This document shows, piece after piece, positions 15,248-23,164 of a stretch of DNA of 38,861 bases (the stretch's first letter is position 1; each line of letters begins with the position of its first letter). Source of the DNA: Planctomycetota bacterium (lineage in GTDB: Bacteria; Planctomycetota; MHYJ01; WSZJ01). A program made the position numbers and the translations under genes. Location: NCBI GenBank assembly GCA_009773755.1, contig WSZJ01000020.1, positions 1-38,861 on the forward strand. Reading direction: 5' to 3'. The notes under the pieces are model-generated. The model made no database searches, was not told the DNA's origin, and saw only the letters and a program-made list of their open reading frames with translations.

Positions 15248-16474
15248 ATGAAGCGGCTTCCGGCTCTCCTTGTCCTGGCGGCGGCGTGCGGACTGGCGCA
15301 CAGCGAGCCATGCCTTGATTTGACATCCGCTATGGCGCTTCTCGGTTCCGACTCGCCCGACGACCGCGAGCGCGGGGAGCGCGCGATCGGCGATCTTGCG
15401 AGGACGCAGCAGGACGCCGTGCGCGCCCAGCTCAACGATGAGGATCCGGAAATTCGAGCGAGGATCCGTCGCGCTCTCCGGGAGAACCATCTCCTCACGG
15501 CGGCCGAGATCGAGTCGGAGGCCCAGGCCATTCTGGAGGGATTTGCCAAAGATCCAGCCGAAGACCCGGATGCGCGTGAGCGACTCGTGGAGAACCTGCT
15601 TGCGCTGGGAGCGCCCGCTTTGAAATTACTGCAGCGCGAGTTTGAAAACACGGATGTCGAGCCCATCAGGTCCCCGCCGAGGCTCGTAAACGCCTCGACC
15701 GCCGGCACATTTTCGACCTACGTGCGTAACAAGGGACCTGTCGGAGCCTGGTTTGATACTGCAAGTTCGAGCTGGTCATCAATCGGCTGGATTGGAGAGG
15801 ACTGGCGTCCGCGCGCGGAAGCGCCGGAAGATCTCGACATGCCGTATGAATGGCGGCGTGGTCCCGCGCGACCTGCCACGCTCCGCGAATGGCTGCGCCG
15901 CGCCCATCGGGTGCCTCCAGGTGCAGTTGCGGAATGGGATTCCATCGAGGAAGGATTCAAGATCGACTACGGCTGCCGGCTGTCGGCATCCCGCGGAGGA
16001 CGCGACCTTACTCTCGTTCCCGCACCAGAGGTCATTGACGGGGTCACTCTCCAGGTCCGCAGAACACCGCTTCCTCGGACTCCTCACGCGGCGATTCTCC
16101 AGCTCAGAGAGATCGACAGCCACGCCTTTGGGGCCGTCATCGTCCGGGACGTCAACCGGTGGGGTCTTCGGCTCACGGCTCTCGAGTCAGCCGGGCCGAC
16201 GCGCCATTCCAACATTCGCAAGCGCGAGTGGTTCGTCGCTATCGATGCCCGCGATGGCCTTCTGGAATTTGGCCCGCTTTGCGAGCAGGGATCGAGCGGA
16301 ATCGGGTGGGCTGTCGGGGAAACGCGCACGACCTGGCTTGACCGCGGCCTGCCGCGCGGCACCGCAACGCTCTGGATGGGATTCGACTATGGCGACGCTC
16401 AAGGAGAGCAGGCGGTTGCGAAGCCCCTCAAGATTCCTCTCGCGCGCATCGAAGACGGAATCGAAGCCGATTGA
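15248..16474 (+). CDS. Secreted protein with HEAT-like N-terminal region, unknown
   Basis: From the ATG at 15248 the protein has 408 residues and a signal peptide (MKRLPALLVLAAACGLAHSEP). Residues about 25-125 are helical and resemble HEAT-type repeats (SPDDRERGERAIGDLA, DPEIRARIRRAL, ALGAPALKLLQREFE). The rest (about 150-408) is beta-rich with no family I recognise, including LREWLRRAHRVPPGAVAEWDSIEEGFKI, similar in wording to STN/secretin-like segments of planctomycete surface proteins. An earlier in-frame ATG (15239) lacks a ribosome site. A cataat hexamer at 15235-15240 would place transcription start near 15248, hinting at a leaderless mRNA. It diverges from the Rieske gene with only 26 bases between starts and abuts dinB. 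Confidence 0.8.
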   Translation: MKRLPALLVLAAACGLAHSEPCLDLTSAMALLGSDSPDDRERGERAIGDLARTQQDAVRAQLNDEDPEIRARIRRALRENHLLTAAEIESEAQAILEGFAKDPAEDPDARERLVENLLALGAPALKLLQREFENTDVEPIRSPPRLVNASTAGTFSTYVRNKGPVGAWFDTASSSWSSIGWIGEDWRPRAEAPEDLDMPYEWRRGPARPATLREWLRRAHRVPPGAVAEWDSIEEGFKIDYGCRLSASRGGRDLTLVPAPEVIDGVTLQVRRTPLPRTPHAAILQLREIDSHAFGAVIVRDVNRWGLRLTALESAGPTRHSNIRKREWFVAIDARDGLLEFGPLCEQGSSGIGWAVGETRTTWLDRGLPRGTATLWMGFDYGDAQGEQAVAKPLKIPLARIEDGIEAD

Positions 16475-17670
<1,196 letters not shown>

Positions 17671-17674
<4 letters not shown>

Positions 17675-18528
17675 ACGCCGGCGACTGGAAGCGCTGGTAC
17701 GCGGACGAGCGCCGGTCCCTGGGCGAGGCCCGCGTGTCGGCGCTCCTCGACCGCGCGCCCGTCATCCCGCTTCCCCCCGGAGGCGCACTCGTCTTCCCTC
17801 ACGCCAAGCTCGCCGTCTGCGGCTCGCAGGTCGCCGCCGTCGCCAAAGCGCTGATCGAGGCCCGGGTCGAAGAGGTCGTCGCGCTCGGCGTCCTCCACGG
17901 CGGAAGAGCTTCGGACGCTGAGCTGGTGAGGGCCGCGAAAGCGGGCGACCCCGCCGCCCGCGCCCGCATGCGCCGCCTGCACGGCCCCGGCGCAGACGGT
18001 GACGAGGGCTACTGGGCCGAAGAATTCTCCCTCGACAACTTCAAGGCGCTTCTCGAAATCGCCGCAAAGCGATCGGGCCGGCGCGCGCCGCGCGTCGTCG
18101 AGCGATATCCGCTCCTGTCGGGAAGCGGCCCCGGCAGCCTCCACGGGCTCGACGACCTGCGCCCGCTTCTGGCCCGGGGCGCCGCGCTGGTCGCCACGAC
18201 CGACCCCGTCCACCACGGACACGGATACCGCACTCCGGCCGTCCGGATTCTCGACGACAAGGCGCCCTCGACGCCGCGGCTGGTTCTCGAAGGGGTATCG
18301 CGCGCGTTCGAGAGCCTCGCGCGCCGCGAATACCACGATTTTCTGCGCGAGTGCGACGAACAGCAAAGCGACTTCCGCGACACGGGGCCGGCGATGGCGT
18401 CGCTGCTCGAGGGCGCAATTCTCTCGCGAATCGCGGAGCTCTGCCTTGTCGACTATTCGGACGTGCTCGCCGCGCCGCGCCCGACCTGGGTGGCCGCCGC
18501 CCTTGCGACCTTTGAGCGGGACCGCTAA
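17671..18528 (+). CDS. Divergent Memo-like protein (LigB/Memo fold), tentative
   Basis: The 285-residue protein has the spacing of motifs found in Memo-family proteins, which share the extradiol-dioxygenase (LigB) fold: ALVFPHAKLAVCGSQVAAVAKAL near 39-61 (the PHA motif), EEVVALGVLHGG near 70, a middle segment FSLDNFKALLEIAAKR, and LVATTDPVHHGHGYRTP near 172-188, comparable to the SSDLSHYG region. The His-rich DPVHHGHGY could bind iron or another metal. Sequence similarity is weak, so this is a fold-level suggestion. It overlaps dinB by four bases (ATGA). The partner AMMECR1 and radical-SAM genes often seen with bacterial Memo proteins are absent here. No signal peptide. Confidence 0.5.
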
Positions 18529-18579
18529 GCCGGGCCGAGAAACTGCTTGCTGATACATTTGCTTTTCACGGCCCGGCTT
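18527..18579. repeat. 11-bp perfect inverted repeat after the Memo-like gene
   Basis: aagccgggccg (18527-18537) and cggcccggctt (18569-18579) form perfect arms around 31 bases. The left arm begins on the stop codon of the Memo-like gene. The T-tract expected of an intrinsic terminator is missing. It abuts a second inverted repeat at 18588, so both may belong to one structured intergenic element. Confidence 0.7.
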
Positions 18580-18587
18580 ACCCTGAG

Positions 18588-18644
18588 CCCTTCGACTCGC
18601 TTCGCTCGCTCAGTGTGGTCGAGCCCGCAGGGCGAGTCGAAGGG
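18588..18644. repeat. 13-bp perfect inverted repeat (cccttcgactcgc type)
   Basis: cccttcgactcgc (18588-18600) pairs perfectly with gcgagtcgaaggg (18632-18644), with a further small ttcgctcgctc loop region inside. Wording of the type gagcccttcgactcgcttcgctcgctcag is, from memory, common as a dispersed intergenic element in many high-GC genomes; only one copy is in this window. It lies in the roughly 265-base gap before the toroid gene, which otherwise holds no gene. Confidence 0.75.
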
Positions 18645-18780
18645 TGCGCGGATTCGGCCGAGACCAGGTCGGAAGGAACTTGCCTGTGGTCGCTTAGCTG
18701 TGGAACTTCCGCGCCCGGCGGGCGTCTGATACCCGTCTTCAGCGATCCGGAGAATCGAATGCGCCTGCCCGCCGCCACTC

Positions 18781-18787
18781 AAGGAGG
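18781..18787 (+). promoter_or_regulatory. Strong ribosome binding site for toroid gene
   Basis: aaggagg, a full anti-16S match, lies seven bases before the ATG at 18795. It decides the start of the secreted toroid protein against several longer in-frame options beginning up to 18615. Confidence 0.9.
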
Positions 18788-18794
18788 AAATGCA

Positions 18795-19868
18795 ATGAGA
18801 ACGTTCACGAGACTCACGGCGATTGCCTCCCTGGCAGCACTCCTCATCGTGCTTCCTCTCGGCGCGGAAGCCCCGGCCGAAGATCCCGCGGCTAAACCGA
18901 TCGCGAAGGGGCTCGAGGCGCTCGGCAAATTGCAGGCCGCCGATGGGCACTGGGGAGACAAGTTCCACGTCGCCGTGACGTCGATTTCGGCGCTGGCCAT
19001 TCTCGCGGCCGAGGACAAACCTTTCGACAACGAGCGCCTCTGGAAGGCGTACGACTGGCTCCTGACGCAGCAGAAGGACGGTGAGTTCAAGGCCGAGGGG
19101 CACACGTGGCTGCACAGCCAGGGATTCGCGACGCTGTTCTTCGCGGAGGTGTACGGAAAGTGCCTCTTCGAGAAAGAGCCGCCGAAGAAGGTCGACATGG
19201 AGAAGCTGAAGACGATGGTGACTCAAGCGGCGGAACTGATTGCGCGCGCCCAGAGCGGCGAGGGCGGCTGGTTCTACCACAAGGACTCGGGCGGCCAGCA
19301 CGAGGGCTCGACCACGGTGTGCGCGGTGCAGGCCCTGCGGGCGGCAAAGGACTTCGGAATCAAGGTGCCGAAGCAGGTGCTCGACAAAGGATTCGCGTAC
19401 CTGAAGGAAACGCAGGTCAAGGACGGCGGGTTCGAGTACCAGAAGGGGACAGGAACCTCGATGGTCGCGGGGACCAGCGGCGCGCTGGCGACGCTCGTGC
19501 TCATGCAGCGGCTCGACGAGAAAGTGATGATCGACGCGATGGGGTTCCTGGCGAAGCAGAAAGTCGAGGGGCTCGCCAAGGACCGCTTCCCCGATTACGC
19601 GCTCTTCTACGCGATGATGGCGATGCAGGTGATCGACGAGGAGTACGGCACGCACAAGCCCGAGGCGAAAGCGTGGATCCCCGAGATCCGCGATTTCGTG
19701 GTGAAGTCGCAGGGCGAGGACGGCGTGTGGAAAAACATCGGCTGGATGGGAAGCGAGGAGTCGAGCGCGGCGTATGCGACGGGGTATTACGTGCTGACGC
19801 TTTCGGTGCCGAAGGGGCGGCTGAGCATTTTCCATCGCGATCCGCCCGAATTGCCGGAAGCGAAGTGA
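18795..19868 (+). CDS. Secreted alpha/alpha-toroid repeat protein (prenyltransferase/squalene-cyclase-like fold)
   Basis: The 357-residue protein begins with a signal peptide (MRTFTRLTAIASLAALLIVLPLGAEA). The mature part carries repeated QW-like motifs of the terpenoid-cyclase/prenyltransferase toroid: LQAADGHWGDK, TQQKDGEF, AQSGEGGWFYHK, TQVKDGGFEYQ and SQGEDGVWKN, spaced by about 50-60 residues with helix pairs between them (e.g. STTVCAVQALRAAKDFG). The DXDD acid of squalene-hopene cyclase is absent and the protein is exported, so a binding or scaffold role is more likely than cyclisation. It is related to the tandem pair at 30629 and 31957. It stands alone on its own strong ribosome site. 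Confidence 0.88.
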   Translation: MRTFTRLTAIASLAALLIVLPLGAEAPAEDPAAKPIAKGLEALGKLQAADGHWGDKFHVAVTSISALAILAAEDKPFDNERLWKAYDWLLTQQKDGEFKAEGHTWLHSQGFATLFFAEVYGKCLFEKEPPKKVDMEKLKTMVTQAAELIARAQSGEGGWFYHKDSGGQHEGSTTVCAVQALRAAKDFGIKVPKQVLDKGFAYLKETQVKDGGFEYQKGTGTSMVAGTSGALATLVLMQRLDEKVMIDAMGFLAKQKVEGLAKDRFPDYALFYAMMAMQVIDEEYGTHKPEAKAWIPEIRDFVVKSQGEDGVWKNIGWMGSEESSAAYATGYYVLTLSVPKGRLSIFHRDPPELPEAK

Positions 19869-19934
19869 CGACGGAAAACGGCAGACGGGAGATGGGAGTC
19901 GGGAGTCGGGAGCCCGGCGTGTAGAATCCGCGCC

Positions 19935-20378
19935 TTGAAATCGACTCCGCTCACGAAGGCCGACCGCGAACTCGTGCTCGCCGCACGGGGCGCCCTCCGC
20001 GCCGACATGAACCCGCGCCGCCACGGCGTCGGCTGCGCCATCCGCGGCGAGTCCGGCCGCGTCTACGTCGGCGTCAACGTCGAAGCCTGCGGTTACGGCC
20101 CCTGCGCCGAGCCGATCGCCCTCGGCTCCGCCATCGCCGCCGGCGAACGCCGCTTCGAATCGGTGGTCGCGGTCGTCCCGCGCGGAAAGGGCGCCGAAGT
20201 CCTTTCCCCCTGCGGCAACTGCCGGCAGCTCTTCCTCGATTACGCCCCCGACGCCTGGATCATCGTGAGGGACGGGAAGCGGGAGTTCAAGGCGCGCGCG
20301 AAGGATCTGCTCCCGGCGGCTTACCGGAGCGGGTTTGCGGTGAAGGCAGGGAACCGCGCGGGGCGGAACGGGAAGTGA
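19935..20378 (+). CDS. Cytidine deaminase family protein, blasticidin-S-deaminase-like
   Basis: The 147-residue protein has the zinc site of the cytidine deaminase superfamily: C57-A-E59 in GYGPCAEPIALGSA (E59 as proton shuttle) and C93-G-N-C96 in LSPCGNCRQLFLDYAP. The stretch GRVYVGVNVEACGYGPCAE and the LLPAAYRS end read much like fungal blasticidin-S deaminase, although an ordinary nucleoside-salvage role is also possible. The start is a TTG (19935-19937); no ATG gives a complete N-terminus. The segment between it and the toroid gene holds short gggagtcggg direct repeats. A short basic tail (GNRAGRNGK) ends the protein. Confidence 0.88.
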   Translation: MKSTPLTKADRELVLAARGALRADMNPRRHGVGCAIRGESGRVYVGVNVEACGYGPCAEPIALGSAIAAGERRFESVVAVVPRGKGAEVLSPCGNCRQLFLDYAPDAWIIVRDGKREFKARAKDLLPAAYRSGFAVKAGNRAGRNGK

Positions 20379-20416
20379 GACCGCCCAGCCCTCGATGAAA
20401 CGCGGTTCTCGAGTCC

Positions 20417-20451
20417 CTGGCCAATTGAACGCCTCACGTTCAAACGGCCAG
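20417..20451. repeat. Inverted repeat (hairpin) after the deaminase gene
   Basis: ctggccaattgaacg (20417-20431) and cgttcaaacggccag (20437-20451) pair at 13 of 15 positions around the loop cctca. It lies 40 bases past the deaminase stop and may end or stabilise its transcript, though no T-tract follows on the plus strand. The remainder of the 270-base gap up to 20648 shows nothing gene-like. Confidence 0.65.
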
Positions 20452-20648
20452 AATCAGCCGGTGCCTGGTTCCCGCCAGTGGCAGCTGCCTGCGAATGTGG
20501 GGCAGCGGGTCGTGTTCGAGCAGGCGCGCACCGAATCGATGCGCGCCGTCTGACGACGGGATCGCGCTTCCGCGATAGTTCCGCTTCCGCCCCCCCATTA
20601 CTGCTACCCTCGAACCTCCGGACCGGGGGGCAATCGAAGGTGAATGCC

Positions 20649-21032
20649 ATGAGCTTTTCAAATGCGATCGTCGATGCAAAGAAGCGCCAGTCGGACAGCA
20701 ACCTGCGGTACCCGGCATTCGTCGCCCTACTCTGGCAGGCGGGCGTCGAGTCGTACACGGTGAACGTCGCGTCGTTCGCGACGAAGTACGCCGGGCGCAA
20801 GGGCGAAAGCCACAGCGAATCCGGCGGCGCGCCGCGCACTGTGGCGGGGGCCTACAACGGCGAAGTGCTGGACGCCGCGGTCCGCGCCAGCCGGCGGGGC
20901 GAACTGGACGACGCCGCGTTCATGGACAAGCTGGCCGCGTCGGGGATCGCCTCGTTCGAAGCTCGCCTCGGCGACAAGGTGATCGTCTACGAGGGGCACG
21001 GCAAGTCGTACGCGGAAGCGATCTCGAGGTAA
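20649..21032 (+). CDS. DUF1398-like small protein
   Basis: From the ATG at 20649 (weak gaaggtgaa site upstream) the protein has 127 residues. Its pattern resembles the DUF1398/YbcV family: an N-terminal helix with AIVDAKKRQSDSNLRYPAFVALLWQAGVESYTVNV, a central beta segment, and a C-terminal FMDKLAASGIASFEARLGDKVIVYEGHGKSYAE. Function of the family is unknown. No signal peptide or membrane helix. The frame extends upstream to 20478 without conserved sequence and without a ribosome site. It is followed after about 70 bases by the FG-GAP lipoprotein on the same strand. Confidence 0.7.
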   Translation: MSFSNAIVDAKKRQSDSNLRYPAFVALLWQAGVESYTVNVASFATKYAGRKGESHSESGGAPRTVAGAYNGEVLDAAVRASRRGELDDAAFMDKLAASGIASFEARLGDKVIVYEGHGKSYAEAISR

Positions 21033-21102
21033 GAACGCCTTCGCAACCGCCCGACAGCCGTCGGATACCATTCCCGGTTCATCGAACACCGGGAGGGACT
21101 CC

Positions 21103-22173
21103 ATGACCAGGTTCTTGCTGAGATTTGCTCCGTTGGCGGTACTCAGCGGTTGCTTCATGCCCTACGCGGAAGATGCGGGAATCCGCACAACTCAGTCGGA
21201 AATCCGGAAGACCGTCGTGTTCGCGGCGGCGGCGCTCGGCGAGGTCAACGCGCTGACCCTGGTCTCCAGCAATGGCATGTCGCAGATTGTCGTGGGAGGA
21301 CAGGCAGGTGCGGCCTTCCTCGACCTGGGGTACGTTCAGGAGCGGTTCGTGCGATTCAGCTATCCCGGATTGAGCTCCACGGTGCCGGTCGACGTCGAAG
21401 GTGACGGTCGTTACGGGTTCATGGACCGTGAATGTGGACTCTCCGCGACCGTTCTCTCGAGCGAGGCAGCGCTTCTCTGGAGTTTTCCCCCGAAGGACGA
21501 CGCGGATTATGACCGCAACCCGAATCAGATGGCCGCCGGCGACTTGGACGGGGATGGAGACCTCGAGTTCGTGGTCGGCGCGGGCGGCGGGATCTACGCG
21601 TTCGACAAGGCAGGCTCGATGATCTGGCAGGCAGATGCATCTCTCGTGTTCGCCGTTGAAATCGCGGACCTGGACGAGGATGGAAAACTCGAGGTCGTGC
21701 ACCTGGACGAGCCGAACAAAATCGTTATTCGCGACGGGAAGGGCGAAGAGATCCGCAGATTCGACCGTCCCGCGGGGCTCCATGGAGATCCTCTCCTTTG
21801 GAGGAACGAAAAGGGCGGATATCTCGCGATCGGCAACAGGGGTGACGTGATGCACGTCCTGGATCTGTCCGGGAAGGAAATTACCACTCTCGAGCTGTCC
21901 CCCGAACATGGCTACTTCAATTCCGTTCGACCGATGCGTATCGAGGGCAGAACCTGCTATGCCGCTTCCACCAAGCTTTCCTATTGCCCAGGCATCGGCT
22001 ACCTATACCTGTTCGACGAGCGCGGGACGATAATCCATGAGGAAGTGTTCAAAGGCAGAGTCGACAGCATGCTGACTTTTCCCGAGCCCGGTCGCACGAA
22101 CAGCGACATTCTGCTCATCGGGGTCGAGACGCAGGTCATCGAATATCGATGGCTCCCTGCAGAGAGCCGATAG
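21103..22173 (+). CDS. Lipoprotein with FG-GAP/VCBS-type repeats
   Basis: The 356-residue protein has a lipoprotein signal with lipobox LSGC (C17). The body is a beta-propeller-like array with calcium-type D-x-D-x-D-G motifs: VPVDVEGDGRYGF, AAGDLDGDGDLEFVVGAGGGIYAFD and EIADLDEDGKLEVVHLDE, as in integrin-alpha-like FG-GAP proteins. It is probably anchored on the cell surface or periplasmic face and binds calcium. The start is supported by a ggaggg site (21091-21096). It converges with the ParB-fold gene, leaving 18 bases. The partner is unknown. Confidence 0.85.
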   Translation: MTRFLLRFAPLAVLSGCFMPYAEDAGIRTTQSEIRKTVVFAAAALGEVNALTLVSSNGMSQIVVGGQAGAAFLDLGYVQERFVRFSYPGLSSTVPVDVEGDGRYGFMDRECGLSATVLSSEAALLWSFPPKDDADYDRNPNQMAAGDLDGDGDLEFVVGAGGGIYAFDKAGSMIWQADASLVFAVEIADLDEDGKLEVVHLDEPNKIVIRDGKGEEIRRFDRPAGLHGDPLLWRNEKGGYLAIGNRGDVMHVLDLSGKEITTLELSPEHGYFNSVRPMRIEGRTCYAASTKLSYCPGIGYLYLFDERGTIIHEEVFKGRVDSMLTFPEPGRTNSDILLIGVETQVIEYRWLPAESR

Positions 22174-22191
22174 CGTCGTTTCATCCGCGTT

Positions 22192-23148
22192 CTATCCCTC
22201 GTCGCCCGCCACCCCCGCCGTCGCCGCGATGTCCTCCTGCTTGACGTTGTCGACCTTGAAGCGGTCCGCGCGCTTCTGGATGTCGTCGAGGGCGTCGTCG
22301 AAGGGGGGCATGACTTTCATGAACCGGAGCGGGTTGACGCGGGCGACGACGAACGGGCGGAGGTAGGGGCTCTTGAAGCCCTTGGCCTGCAGAGCCTTGA
22401 CGACCTCGGTGACGCGCGCGTCGAGCTTCTCGATTTTCGCCGCGCGCTTTTCGCGCATCGGGAGCGCCTTCTTGAGGGGGGCTTCGAACCACCCGTCGAC
22501 GCGCCGGAGGATCGAGTTGTACGCGCCGCCGCTGAAGCGGCCGTTTTTCTCGTAGCAGATGCCGAGCGTCGCGAACGCGGGCTCTTCGAACTCGAACTCG
22601 CGCGCGCTCTCGGGGCCTTCGGCGCTGTCGGCCATCGCGCGGTACATGCGGATGACTTCGAGCGACTTCTCGCGAAGGTTGTGCGACTTCTCGACGTTGA
22701 GGGCGAGGATCTTGTACTGGATGTCGGGGTCGGGGAGGACGAGCGCGATGATCGTCTTCGCTCCGAGTCGCGTCATTGCCTCCAGGCGGTGGCGGCCGTT
22801 CGGGGTCCAGAAGACGTCCCCCGCCGGGACGGCGACGATCGGGTCGAAGTACCGCGCGATTTTCCCGATGGTCGCGGTGAGGCGCTTCGCGTGCGCGTCC
22901 GAGAGGTCGCGCTGGAATGGCGTCGGGGCGACCTTGTCGATGGGGAGAGCGGCGAGGACGACTTCCGTGGCGCCGAGCGGCTCGCGGTATCCGGCCAGCA
23001 CCGCACCTCCAGCCGTCGTGATCTTGCCGGCGAGGGAGGCTTCGGGTGCGCCCGCGCACTCTGCAGGCGTCAACCCTTTCGACTTTGCTTCGGCACGTCC
23101 CTTTTTTTTTCGCGGCTTGCGCGGCGCGGCTGTCTTTTTGCCTGCCAT
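22192..23148 (-). CDS. ParB/sulfiredoxin-fold nuclease-like protein
   Basis: The 318-residue protein has a Lys/Arg-rich N-terminal tail (1-30, including poly-Lys coded by a T9 run on the plus strand) and a ParB-like domain at about 65-150: ALPIDKVAPTPFQRDLS, RLTATIGKIARYFDPIVAVPAG and VFWTPNGRHRLEAMTRLGA, where NGRHR matches the conserved GxRR/GHHR loop. The remaining 170 residues are mostly helical. The classic CTP-binding GERRxRA and parA neighbour of chromosome-partition ParB are absent, so a partition role is unlikely; DNA or cofactor binding is possible. It follows gcvP by 16 bases on the same strand and may share its transcript. Confidence 0.8.
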   Translation of the reverse strand: MAGKKTAAPRKPRKKKGRAEAKSKGLTPAECAGAPEASLAGKITTAGGAVLAGYREPLGATEVVLAALPIDKVAPTPFQRDLSDAHAKRLTATIGKIARYFDPIVAVPAGDVFWTPNGRHRLEAMTRLGAKTIIALVLPDPDIQYKILALNVEKSHNLREKSLEVIRMYRAMADSAEGPESAREFEFEEPAFATLGICYEKNGRFSGGAYNSILRRVDGWFEAPLKKALPMREKRAAKIEKLDARVTEVVKALQAKGFKSPYLRPFVVARVNPLRFMKVMPPFDDALDDIQKRADRFKVDNVKQEDIAATAGVAGDEG

Positions 23149-23164
23149 CGGCTGTCGCCCTCCG

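Noticed and set aside
18795..19868. Squalene-hopene cyclase or prenyltransferase enzyme
   Set aside because: A signal peptide is present and the DXDD and zinc motifs of these enzymes are missing; only the fold is supported.
22192..23148. Chromosome-partition ParB
   Set aside because: No parA neighbour, no parS-like site, and the GERRxRA CTP motif is not seen.
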